In this document: piece after piece, positions 38,966 to 47,016 of the stretch
Position numbering within the stretch: the stretch's first letter is position 1
Layout of the letters: each line of letters opens with the position of its first letter
Assembly (NCBI GenBank): GCA_964372095.1
Contig: CAYJPV010000023.1
Span: forward strand, 29,900 to 93,899
Origin: CAYJPV01 sp964372095
Lineage (GTDB): Bacteria; Acidobacteriota; Vicinamibacteria; Vicinamibacterales; JAKQTR01
DNA: 64,000 nucleotides
Direction: 5' to 3'
Notes under the pieces: generated by a model
Told to the model about the DNA's origin: nothing
Database searches by the model: none
What the model saw: only the letters and a program-made list of their open reading frames with translations
Position numbers and translations under genes: made by a program

Positions 38966-39523
38966 ATGGTTGATTCGACGACCGTCCTGTGGGGCCAGAC
39001 GCTGGCCTACACGCTCTACGTCCTCGCCATCATGGCGGTGATGGGATGGTTCGCCCTGCGGGTCACGCAGGACGGCACGAGCAAGAGCATCAGGCCGGCG
39101 TACTTCTACGCCTTCGTCACGCTGCTCGTCGTCCTGGGCGTCTCGCTGCACTTCATCACCTACTACACGATTCCCTGGAAGCCGATGGACATGAACCGGG
39201 CCACGATCACGCCCGACAAGGTGTTCAACATCGGCGTGGCCGCCCACACCTTCCAGCTCCCTGCCGAGACGCTGCAGATCGCCTGCAACGACAAGGTGCT
39301 CTTCAACGTCACGTCGAGCGACCTGACGTACGGATTCGGTCTGTTCCGCACCGACCACAGCATGCTGTTCCAGATGCAGGTCGTGCCCGGGCACACGAAC
39401 GACATCCTGTGGCAGTTCGACAAGCCGGGCATCTACACCATCCGATCCACGGAGTATTCGGGTCCCAAGGGCGTGGACATGGTGTTGAAGGACGTCGTGG
39501 TCGTGTCGTGCGAGAAGAGCTAG
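38966..39523 (+). CDS. Heme-copper oxidoreductase subunit II lacking CuA ligands
   Basis: 185 residues from ATG 38966 (AAGGAG upstream). Two membrane helices (about 14-32, 45-66) and a cupredoxin domain (VAAHTFQLPAETLQIACNDK, MQVVPGHTNDILWQFDKPGI). The CuA motif C-x-E-x-C-x3-H-x2-M is replaced by S161-T-E-Y-S165-G-P-K-G169-V-D-M172: both Cys are Ser and the His is Gly, while Met remains. The upstream His position is Tyr (TYGFG). It should not bind CuA, as in quinol oxidases such as bo3. It lies 40 bases upstream of the subunit I gene. Confidence 0.75.
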   Translation: MVDSTTVLWGQTLAYTLYVLAIMAVMGWFALRVTQDGTSKSIRPAYFYAFVTLLVVLGVSLHFITYYTIPWKPMDMNRATITPDKVFNIGVAAHTFQLPAETLQIACNDKVLFNVTSSDLTYGFGLFRTDHSMLFQMQVVPGHTNDILWQFDKPGIYTIRSTEYSGPKGVDMVLKDVVVVSCEKS

Positions 39524-39563
39524 TCACCTGAACGGCAGTCAACCGCTTCCAGCGAGATCATCC

Positions 39564-41183
39564 ATGAGCTTCATCCAGACCCTCGTCCATGGCGAGCAGG
39601 AGTCCTTCAAGCCGGCCACGCTGACGCCGATGCAGAAGATGATCCTCCGCTTCGTCGTCGTCGGCCTCGTCTACTATGCCTTCGCCGTCATCGAAGGCAT
39701 GATCATGCGGCTGTACCAGGTGACGCCGATTCCCGCAGTCCCGGCCCAGCAGTACTTCGGCATCCTGACCGCCCATCCGCTGGTGGGCATCTTCGGCTCA
39801 ACGTACTCGACGGTGTTCGGCGCGTTCCTCTTCCTCGTGCCGTTCCTGATGAAGAAGCCGCTGTGGAGCATCCCCCTCGCCAACTGGACGTGCGGGCTCC
39901 TGGCGGTCGGCACGTTCACGTTCTGGTTTGCGGGATTCCTGACCGAGTACGCCCCGCTCTACACCCTGTACTGGCCGCTGCCCGCCGACTTCACGCAGTT
40001 CAGCGTGTGGGGCGGGACGTTCTTCATCACGGGCATCGCCCTCGTGATGGTGGGCACGGTATTCTTCGTGATCAACATCTTCAAGACCATCTCCTACACG
40101 CCGAAGGGCTGGCCCCCCCAGCCGGCGGGAGCACTGCTGGCGTCCGCCCTCGGCATCAGCGGTCTGCAGGCGTTCTTCTCGCGGCGCAAGCGGGAACACC
40201 TCGTGTCGCTCCCGATCGCCGCGATCGCGCGGGGCACGGTCGATACGGCGCTGAACGCGGGCATCATCCTCTTCACCGGCGTGCTCATCCTCGTCTACAT
40301 GGTCGCTGCCCTGCTCGGGTACGACCTGAAGCACAGCGCGGTGGACGCCCTGCTCTACAAGAACCTGTTCTGGTGGGGTCTCGACCTCATCGCCGACGGC
40401 CTCGTCCTGATCTTCGTCGCCGGGACCTGGTACCTCCTGGCCACGCTTATCACGGGCAAGAAGCTCTACATGGAGAACATCGCGCGGGCGGCGCTCTTCG
40501 TGGAGATGGTGGTGTCCTGGACGGTGTGGTCCCACCACCTCATGTCCGACCAGGCCCAACCCGGCATGCTGAAGACGGTATCCGGTGAGATGGTCACGGC
40601 ATTCGAGCTGATCACGCAGGGCCTCGCGTTCTTCATCACGCTCGTGACCCTGTGGAGCGCGCGGCCGCTGAAGATGACCCATCCGCTCAAGTTCCTCCTG
40701 GGCGGCCTGCTCGGCTTCGCGCTGGCCGTGCCCGCCGGCATCATGCAGGCCGACCTGGGCCTGAACCGGATCCTCCACAACACCCAGTGGATCGTCGGGC
40801 CGCACGTGCACGTGGCCATCCTGGTCGGCCTGACGATGACGTTGTATGCGGCGATCTACCTGCTCTTCCCGATCGTCACCAACGGGGCGAAACTCTACAG
40901 CGAGAAACTGGCGGTCTTCCACTTCTGGGCGCACCTGCTCGGCGGCATCGGGATGGGCGCGTTCATGGGGATGGCGGGCCTGAATGGCATGTTGCGGCGG
41001 ACCATCTACGTCAATGGGGAGTTCAGCGGATTCATGATCCTCGCGGCCCTCTCCGGCACGCTGCTGCTGCTCGCGTTCCTGGCGTTCTTCTACAACATCG
41101 TCATGAGTCTTGGTGTGAAGGGCGTGCTCGAGATCTTCACGCCGGCGAAACTCGACACGACGGACGCCGTTCCGGCGGCGTAG
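39564..41183 (+). CDS. Heme-copper oxidoreductase subunit I, atypical active site
   Basis: 539 residues with about 14 membrane helices. Low-spin heme His candidates are H71 (AHPLVGIFG) and H416, the high-spin heme His is H414 (GPHVHVA), and the copper or iron site His pair is H324-H325 (SHHLM). In helix VI, where canonical enzymes have G-H-P-x-V-Y or the NorB histidine, the sequence is W270-W-G-L-D-L-I-A-D278-G. The third metal-ligand His and the Tyr are thus missing and two Asp are nearby. The enzyme is therefore an unusual oxygen or nitric oxide reductase. Annotation as a normal cytochrome c oxidase would be unsafe. Confidence 0.75.
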   Translation: MSFIQTLVHGEQESFKPATLTPMQKMILRFVVVGLVYYAFAVIEGMIMRLYQVTPIPAVPAQQYFGILTAHPLVGIFGSTYSTVFGAFLFLVPFLMKKPLWSIPLANWTCGLLAVGTFTFWFAGFLTEYAPLYTLYWPLPADFTQFSVWGGTFFITGIALVMVGTVFFVINIFKTISYTPKGWPPQPAGALLASALGISGLQAFFSRRKREHLVSLPIAAIARGTVDTALNAGIILFTGVLILVYMVAALLGYDLKHSAVDALLYKNLFWWGLDLIADGLVLIFVAGTWYLLATLITGKKLYMENIARAALFVEMVVSWTVWSHHLMSDQAQPGMLKTVSGEMVTAFELITQGLAFFITLVTLWSARPLKMTHPLKFLLGGLLGFALAVPAGIMQADLGLNRILHNTQWIVGPHVHVAILVGLTMTLYAAIYLLFPIVTNGAKLYSEKLAVFHFWAHLLGGIGMGAFMGMAGLNGMLRRTIYVNGEFSGFMILAALSGTLLLLAFLAFFYNIVMSLGVKGVLEIFTPAKLDTTDAVPAA

Positions 41184-41192
41184 GACCACTCA

Positions 41193-41298
41193 GGCTTCGG
41201 GCTTCGGGCTCCGGGCTTCGGGCTCCAGGCTACAGGCGGCGTCGACACGGCCTGGCGCCTGGAGCCTGGAGCCTGTGGCCTGTGGCCTGTAGCCTGTG
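41193..41298. repeat. Heptamer-repeat hairpin (GCTTCGG / CCTGNNG arms)
   Basis: Left arm 41193-41236 is made of 7-bp units of the GGGCTTC/GGGCTCC type. Right arm 41251-41298 is made of 7-bp CCTGGAG/CCTGTGG units. The right arm is close to the reverse complement of the left. It fills most of the interval between the subunit I gene and the next start. Confidence 0.85.
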
Positions 41299-41304
41299 CC
41301 GGGT

Positions 41305-41310
41305 TAGACT
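41305..41310 (+). promoter_or_regulatory. -10-like hexamer six bases before GTG start
   Basis: TAGACT ends six bases upstream of GTG 41317, with no ribosome site, the same geometry as at 31716-31728. It lies just past the heptamer repeat hairpin. Confidence 0.4.
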
Positions 41311-41316
41311 GTCACG

Positions 41317-42189
41317 GTGGCCACGACACACACACGACACCGACGCCATCTCCACCGCATAGATCGACGAGCTTTCCTGGGCCTCACCGCCGGGGCATTC
41401 ACCACGGCGGTGTGCCCGGCACAGCAGCCGGCCGCCACGGCTCCCCAACCCGCTGCGCCGCCGGCCACCGCACCGGGCGCGTTCCGCGTCATGACCTACA
41501 ACATCCACCATGGCGAAGGCGTGGACGGACGCCTGGACCTGGACCGGATCGCCGCCGTCATCCGCGAGCACGATGCCGCGCTGGTGGCGCTGCAGGAGGT
41601 CGACAAGGGTGTGGAGCGCACGGCACGCCGCGACCTACCGGCGGAACTGTCCGCGCTCACCGGCATGGCGTGCCTGTTCCAGAACAACTACGCGTTCCAG
41701 GGCGGGGAGTACGGAAACGCCATCCTCACACGTTTTCCGGTGAGACGCTGGACGAACACGCACCTGCGGATGCTGCGCCCGGGCGAACAACGTGGCGTGC
41801 TCCAGGCCGTGGTGGACGTACGCGGCCGGGACCTGCTGTTGCTGGCCACCCACATCGACTACCGCCCCGACGACAGCGAACGGATCGAGAACGTTGCCCA
41901 GTTCAAGGAGATCCTCGCGCAGTACGGCACCCTGCCCGCGGTGTTCGGCGGCGACTTCAACGACACGCCGGGCAGCCGTACGTATCACGGCATGGCTGCG
42001 GTGTTCGACGACACGTGGGCGAAGGCTGGCGAGGGAGACGGATTCACCATCCCCAGCCGCGGTCCCAACAAGCGGATCGACTACCTGTGGGTGCGACAGG
42101 GAGCTCCGCTGCGGCCGGCACGGGCGTGGGTGCCTCGCACGGAGGCCTCCGACCACCTGCCGGTCGTCGCGGAATTCACCTGGGTGTGA
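41317..42189 (+). CDS. Exported endonuclease/exonuclease/phosphatase family hydrolase
   Basis: 290 residues from GTG 41317 with a Tat signal (DRRAFLGLTAGAFTTAVCPA). The EEP fold motifs are VMTYNIHHGEG, LVALQEVDKG, GNAILTRFP, ATHIDYRPDDSER, VFGGDFNDTPGS and the C-terminal TEASDHLPVVAEF. The Asn, Glu, Asp-x-Asn and final Asp-His are the metal and catalytic residues. Exported members act on phosphodiesters such as lipids, inositol phosphates or DNA; substrate unknown. Confidence 0.85.
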   Translation: MATTHTRHRRHLHRIDRRAFLGLTAGAFTTAVCPAQQPAATAPQPAAPPATAPGAFRVMTYNIHHGEGVDGRLDLDRIAAVIREHDAALVALQEVDKGVERTARRDLPAELSALTGMACLFQNNYAFQGGEYGNAILTRFPVRRWTNTHLRMLRPGEQRGVLQAVVDVRGRDLLLLATHIDYRPDDSERIENVAQFKEILAQYGTLPAVFGGDFNDTPGSRTYHGMAAVFDDTWAKAGEGDGFTIPSRGPNKRIDYLWVRQGAPLRPARAWVPRTEASDHLPVVAEFTWV

Positions 42190-42210
42190 CGCGGGACCGG
42201 TCGGGCCCGT

Positions 42211-42714
42211 CTACTTGCGTGGCGCGGCTTCCCAGCTGATGTTGCCCTCGAGGTCCTTCATCGAGACGGTCACGGTCGCCTGATTCTGGCCGTCCGTCGC
42301 GGTGCACTCGAAAGTCTTGCCCGGCTCTGCCGAACGATACTTCCCGCCGCACCTGACTGTCGCGTCGATCCCCGCCCGTTCTTTGAGACCGTTCTTGACA
42401 CTCGCTTCGACCGCTGCCAGGTTAATCAGCCCCTCGGTCCTGGCGACCTTCCAGTTGATGTTGCCCTCGCCGTCCTTCTGCGTCACCTGAATGGTGAGCT
42501 TCGCGCCTCCGTCAATGTCCGCCAGGCATTCAAAGGCGTCGGCCGCCTTCATCTCGCGGCTCTCAGGGCAGGTCACCCCGGCCACGGCCACGCCGAGCTG
42601 CTGCGTCAGGCCCTCGCTGATCGCCGCCTCCGCCTTCGGCATGTCCAGCGTCTGCGTGCAACCGGCGATCAGTACCGCCGTTCCCATCACCGCCACGAAT
42701 GTCAGCGTTCGCAT
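42211..42714 (-). CDS. Lipoprotein with two DUF4333-like domains
   Basis: 167 residues with a lipobox (AVLIAGC, C19). Two repeats follow: first VTCPESREMKAADAFECLAD with VTQKDGEGNINWKVAR; second ATVRCGGKYRSAEPGKTFEC with VSMKDLEGNISWEAAP. Each has the paired Cys and terminal NI-x-W pattern of DUF4333. Membrane-anchored in the periplasm; function unknown. It overlaps the 3' end of the glycosyltransferase gene by 13 bases. Confidence 0.82.
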   Translation of the reverse strand: MRTLTFVAVMGTAVLIAGCTQTLDMPKAEAAISEGLTQQLGVAVAGVTCPESREMKAADAFECLADIDGGAKLTIQVTQKDGEGNINWKVARTEGLINLAAVEASVKNGLKERAGIDATVRCGGKYRSAEPGKTFECTATDGQNQATVTVSMKDLEGNISWEAAPRK

Positions 42715-44015
42715 GATGTCTCTCCTCCGTTGACGAACTCCGGCATGCCCAAGTCGCGCGCCGTGCGCTGCAGGGCGAGCGATGCCGGGTGGGCCGCGAC
42801 GGCCGCCTGCAAGACGGTGCGGGCCCCCGCACGGTCACCGGTACGATCGAGGCAGCGGGCGCGGATCCCAGCCAGCGTATCCCGATGGAGTGCGATCGGG
42901 GCGTTCGCCTCGAGGAACGCCACAAACGCCAGTGCCTTGCCGGCATCGGACCGCTCGTAGTCACGCAGCCGGCGGAAGACCATGGCTTCCCGGACGAACT
43001 GCTCGAGGCGGGGCAACGCGGTCCTGATCCGGGTGTCGTAGGTATGGTCGGCACGTACCCGGGCGCGCCCGGCTTCGGCGATCCGCTGGCGCGCGGCTTC
43101 ATCGTTCAAGAAGCCGATGGACTGACGCCGGAGGTCCTCCGGCGACCGGTACACCCCCAGGTGCTTCCCTTCCACAAAGAGCGCATGCACATCCGCGCGG
43201 TCGTCGGTCAACAGCAGGCAGCCCGATGCCATCGCCTCGAACACGCGCATGTTGAGGCTCGACGGCCCATGGGGCCGGGTCACGTTCACGGCAAGGCGGG
43301 CCCGTCCGTAGATCGCCGCCATGTCGCGCCGTTCGAAGACGGCAGGGTGCCAGGCATCCAGGAGCGCCGGCTCGGATAACCAGCCCTCGCGGTCGTAGCC
43401 GTACACGTGCAGGCCCAGGTCCGCAATCCCGCGCAACGTCGACACCCGTTCGGGCGACGGCCCGCCGGCGAAGACGATCGGCAGGTCACGGCCCGACCCG
43501 TCGGCGGGCAGAGCGGCGCCGAAGATGTCAGGGTTGACGGCCATCGGAAAGTGTTCGACGTGCTCGATGCCATACGACCGCGTCACCGCCACCGCGTTGT
43601 GGTCCCAGCAGAAGACCAGGCTGTCCGGACCCTGGAGGGTTTCGATGATGGGCCGCGTCTCGGCGTCGATCGGCCGGTCGAACGGAAAGCCGAAATCGAA
43701 GAAGAAGTAGACGGCCGGCCGATCCACCAGCGACGACACGGACCTCCGATCGGCGGGATCGAGCACGGCAAACGCCGGCGCGAGATACTCCAGACCGTAG
43801 CTGAAGACGACGCGGGGATCGCAGGCCCGCAACTCATCAACGAGTTCCGCAAGACCGGCGGCCCGCTCGGCCTCGGGCCTGCCGGACAACGTCAGCAGGC
43901 GCCCTTCGAGATCCATCCACGCCGTGCCCCAGCCCGCTCCCCGCGCGGCACTCATCAGATCGAGCGCGACGTACCGGGCAAACGACCGCTGGAGGATAAA
44001 CGACAGGGCTCTCAC
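42702..44015 (-). CDS. CgeB-type glycosyltransferase (family 1-like)
   Basis: 437 residues. It has an N-terminal Rossmann-like half (DPRVVFSYGLEYLAPAFAVL, PAVYFFFDFGFPFDRP) and a GT-B C-terminal half with SLNMRVFEAMASGCLLLTDD, DVHALFVEGKHLGVYRSPED and HTYDTRIRTAL, as in CgeB and DUF3880/Glyco_trans_1_2 proteins. The extra C-terminal 80 residues are TPR-like helices. No signal peptide. It may glycosylate a surface component. ATG 44015 lies ten bases after the Gfo/Idh stop. Confidence 0.8.
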   Translation of the reverse strand: MRALSFILQRSFARYVALDLMSAARGAGWGTAWMDLEGRLLTLSGRPEAERAAGLAELVDELRACDPRVVFSYGLEYLAPAFAVLDPADRRSVSSLVDRPAVYFFFDFGFPFDRPIDAETRPIIETLQGPDSLVFCWDHNAVAVTRSYGIEHVEHFPMAVNPDIFGAALPADGSGRDLPIVFAGGPSPERVSTLRGIADLGLHVYGYDREGWLSEPALLDAWHPAVFERRDMAAIYGRARLAVNVTRPHGPSSLNMRVFEAMASGCLLLTDDRADVHALFVEGKHLGVYRSPEDLRRQSIGFLNDEAARQRIAEAGRARVRADHTYDTRIRTALPRLEQFVREAMVFRRLRDYERSDAGKALAFVAFLEANAPIALHRDTLAGIRARCLDRTGDRAGARTVLQAAVAAHPASLALQRTARDLGMPEFVNGGETSCER

Positions 44016-44025
44016 AGGATCCCGT

Positions 44026-45396
44026 TCAGACTCGGTAGTAGTGCTCCCACCCCGGTCGCGGCGGCGGGCCGGTCAGCAGATCGTTCGCCGTGGCATTTCC
44101 GGAAAACTCGCGGCGCGCGGAGTCGAAGGCCAGGGACCCGCCCAGTTGCTGCGCGATGATGCCCAGCAGGAACACCTGCGTGAGCGGCCCGGACACGGAG
44201 AACGGCGAGCGCGGCTCCTCCAGCCCCTGGCAGGCACGGATGAAGTTGGTCACGTGGTCCGAAAACCCGGCCTTCACGGGGGGCAAGGTCGGTGCCAGCT
44301 CACGCATCCGCGTCTCCGGGATGATGCGGAGCGTGTCTCCGTGGGTGCCGCCCTTGAAAACCAGGTCCTTGCTGAAGATGAACTTGCCGTTCCGCTCGGT
44401 CAGCACGGCGTCCGGGCCCAGTTCCGCTGGCAGCGGAGGCCGGTTCCGCACGCCGTCGTACCAGAACACCTCAACCGGCGGTTTGCCCGGCCGCGCCGCG
44501 AAATCGAATCGCACCGTCGACGCCTGCGGGAAGATGAACGGGCTGGGCCCGTCGCGGTGGACCGCCTCAACGCGCTGCGGCAGGCCCAGATCCAGGAACC
44601 GGTGTGCCGTGTCCAGGATGTGTGCCCCCCAGTCGCCGAACGCGCCGGTGCCGTACGCGAACCAGCCCCGCCACGTCTGCGGGTGCAGCCGCGTACTGAA
44701 CGGGTGCACGGGACGTGCCGCGTGCCAGCCGTCCCAGTCAAGCCCGGGCGGAAGGGGTTCGCCGGCCGGGAATCCGTCGACCTGCCATCCATGCCAGCGG
44801 CGTTCGGAGTTCATGAACGCCACGATCTTCGTGACGTCCTTGATGATGCCCGCATCGGTCCAGGCCTTGAACTGAACGAAGTTGTTGCCCGAGTGGCCCT
44901 GGTTGCCCATCTGCGTGACCACGCCCGTCCTGGCGGCCATGGCCATGAGCACGTCGACCTCGCGGAACGTCTGCGCCAGCGGCTTCTCCACGTAGACGTG
45001 CTTGCCATGCGCCATCGCGGCCATGGCCAACGGAAAGTGCGAGTGGTCAGGTGTCGCGATGACGACTGCGTCGATGGCGGGCGCAGCACGGTCGAAGAGC
45101 GCCCGGAAGTCGCGCACGCAGGGCACGGCGGGATAGAGCCGGCGCGACTCGGCGGCGTGGGCGCCGTCGGCGTCCACGTCGCAGAACGCGGTCACCGTGA
45201 TCAGGCCTGTGGCGGCAAAGGTCTTGAGCATGTCGTTGCCGCGGTTGCCGATCCCGATGAAGGCCACGTTCAGCGGCCGGTCGGGCGGCACGGCGGCAGA
45301 CGGCCGCAGCCATTCCTGCGCCCCGGCAGGCAGGATCGTCAGGGCCGCGCCCGCACTCATGGACGCGCGCAGGAAGTCGCGACGGCTCGTATTCAC
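44026..45396 (-). CDS. Tat-exported Gfo/Idh/MocA family oxidoreductase
   Basis: 456 residues from GTG 45396. N-terminal Tat signal (TSRRDFLRASMSAGAALTIL). The Rossmann domain has VAFIGIGNRGNDMLKTF, DAVVIATPDHSHFPLAMAAM and the signature EKPLAQTF. The C-terminal substrate domain has FGDWGAHILDTAHRFLDLGL (DxxxH motif). It probably oxidises a sugar or glycoside with bound NAD(P). It overlaps the preceding DUF1080 gene by four bases. Confidence 0.9.
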   Translation of the reverse strand: MNTSRRDFLRASMSAGAALTILPAGAQEWLRPSAAVPPDRPLNVAFIGIGNRGNDMLKTFAATGLITVTAFCDVDADGAHAAESRRLYPAVPCVRDFRALFDRAAPAIDAVVIATPDHSHFPLAMAAMAHGKHVYVEKPLAQTFREVDVLMAMAARTGVVTQMGNQGHSGNNFVQFKAWTDAGIIKDVTKIVAFMNSERRWHGWQVDGFPAGEPLPPGLDWDGWHAARPVHPFSTRLHPQTWRGWFAYGTGAFGDWGAHILDTAHRFLDLGLPQRVEAVHRDGPSPFIFPQASTVRFDFAARPGKPPVEVFWYDGVRNRPPLPAELGPDAVLTERNGKFIFSKDLVFKGGTHGDTLRIIPETRMRELAPTLPPVKAGFSDHVTNFIRACQGLEEPRSPFSVSGPLTQVFLLGIIAQQLGGSLAFDSARREFSGNATANDLLTGPPPRPGWEHYYRV

Positions 45397-46811
45397 TGTA
45401 AGGATCTCACCTTGATGCTGCGGAAGCAGACGGCGTTGCCGTGGTCCTGCAGGAGCAGGCGGCCAGACGGCGCCGCGCCGAATCCGGCCATGCCGGCGTA
45501 CTTGCTTCGCGCCACGAGCGCGTTGAATAGCGGCGATCCGCGATCGTAGTCGACGACTCGGATGCCGTTCAGCCAATGCGAGACGCGATTGCGTGGCGTG
45601 ACCACAATACGCGCGTGCTGCCAGTCACCGACTTTCGGCACCACGGCCAGCCCCCCCGGCATTGGGCCGCGGGGAATGAGGTCGTAGAGCGATCCCAGGG
45701 TCCGGTTGCCAGCCGCCCCCAGTTTCGCATCAGGATGGACGTCGTCATCGAGCAACTGGTACTCGAGCCCGATCGCCGATCCGCCTTTCGGGTCGATCTG
45801 CTCGGTCACGAAATACTTGATGCCGCTGTTGGCGCCCGGCGTCAGTTTCGCTTCGAGCTGGAACTCGAAGGCGGCGAACTCGTCCAGCGTGACGATGTCG
45901 CCGCCGTTCTGCGATTCGGCGCCGCTGGCGGGCAGCACGCACAACTGCCCGTTCTCGACCGTCCAGCCCTTCCCCGGAAACGCCGTCTGGTGCGCGCCGC
46001 GCCACCCCTGGGTGGACCGGCCGTCGAACAGGAGGCGCCATCCCTGGGCCCGCTCCGCGTCGCTCAACGCGTTCGGCATCATGTTGCGGATGTACAGATC
46101 GTCGAGCGGTGCGGGCACAAGGCCGGCTGTCTGCACACGGATGTTGCGCCATGAGGTGCGTCGTCCGGCATCGTCGGCGCGGCCGATCGAGTGCACCTGC
46201 AGCGCGAAGAACCCCCTCGGCGTCATGGCGTCGATGACGTGCGCGACGGGAATGCCGTTCACCCACGTCCGGATCGACGGGCCGATCGCCTCGATACGGA
46301 TCAGGTTCCAGCGGCCGTACTGGTACGCCGACTGCCCACGGGGATTGAGATCCCCCGGATACAGCCAGCCGCGGCGGGCTTCGTCGTAGATGCCGCCCGT
46401 CCACGCCCGCGCCGACGGGTCGATCTCGAACTGGTAACCGTGCACCCGGCCGTCCTGGTAGTCCTTGCGGCTTTCGGACCGGAACTGGATTCCCCCGTTG
46501 GCCGGCCCGCCCTCCTGCAGGACTTCGCATTCGAAGATGAAGTCCTCGAACGTCTGCGTCGTGGCCAGGAAACTGTTCGGCGAGCCCTGGACCGTGGTGC
46601 CCACGATGGCGCCGTCGACAACCGTGTACGGAGCGCCGCCGTTGGCCTGCGTCCAGCCGGTCAGATCCTTGCCATTGAACAGCAGGTGCCAGCCGGCCTT
46701 GGCTGGCGGCGGCGCGGCCCCCTGGGCCGCCAGATCGATGGCGCCCGACGGAATCAGGGAGATGAAGATGGCAAGCGCCGCAACCAGCAGTACGTGGCGA
46801 ACGCGCAACAC
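45393..46811 (-). CDS. Exported protein with two DUF1080 (3-keto-disaccharide hydrolase-like) domains
   Basis: 472 residues from GTG 46811, preceded by a near-perfect AAGGAGGTCACC. Signal peptide (LLVAALAIFISLIPSGAI). Domain 1 covers about 40-235 (WHLLFNGKDLTGWTQANGG, NGGIQFRSESRKDYQDGRVH, GYQFEIDP). Domain 2 covers about 255-470 (GWRLLFDGRSTQGWRGAHQT, NSGIKYFVTEQIDPKGGSAI, GLEYQLLDD). Members of the fold hydrolyse 3-keto-glycosides, consistent with the adjoining oxidoreductase. Two domains in tandem is less common. Confidence 0.85.
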   Translation of the reverse strand: MLRVRHVLLVAALAIFISLIPSGAIDLAAQGAAPPPAKAGWHLLFNGKDLTGWTQANGGAPYTVVDGAIVGTTVQGSPNSFLATTQTFEDFIFECEVLQEGGPANGGIQFRSESRKDYQDGRVHGYQFEIDPSARAWTGGIYDEARRGWLYPGDLNPRGQSAYQYGRWNLIRIEAIGPSIRTWVNGIPVAHVIDAMTPRGFFALQVHSIGRADDAGRRTSWRNIRVQTAGLVPAPLDDLYIRNMMPNALSDAERAQGWRLLFDGRSTQGWRGAHQTAFPGKGWTVENGQLCVLPASGAESQNGGDIVTLDEFAAFEFQLEAKLTPGANSGIKYFVTEQIDPKGGSAIGLEYQLLDDDVHPDAKLGAAGNRTLGSLYDLIPRGPMPGGLAVVPKVGDWQHARIVVTPRNRVSHWLNGIRVVDYDRGSPLFNALVARSKYAGMAGFGAAPSGRLLLQDHGNAVCFRSIKVRSLQ

Positions 46812-47016
46812 GGTGACCTCCTTCGACCGCCGGCAGCATTGGCGCCGCGGCCTCCGCGCCATTATGCCCCAAGGCCTGGCAGACCAGAGTATTCTTGGGG
46901 GGCAATCAGGCACTGGGCTCCGCCCGTCGTTCCGGGTGCCGGTTGGAACGATTGACGGTATCGCGAGGGGGGCGTACAGTGCGCAGACGGCCGCGTCCGC
47001 GCGGCAGGCAGAACCC

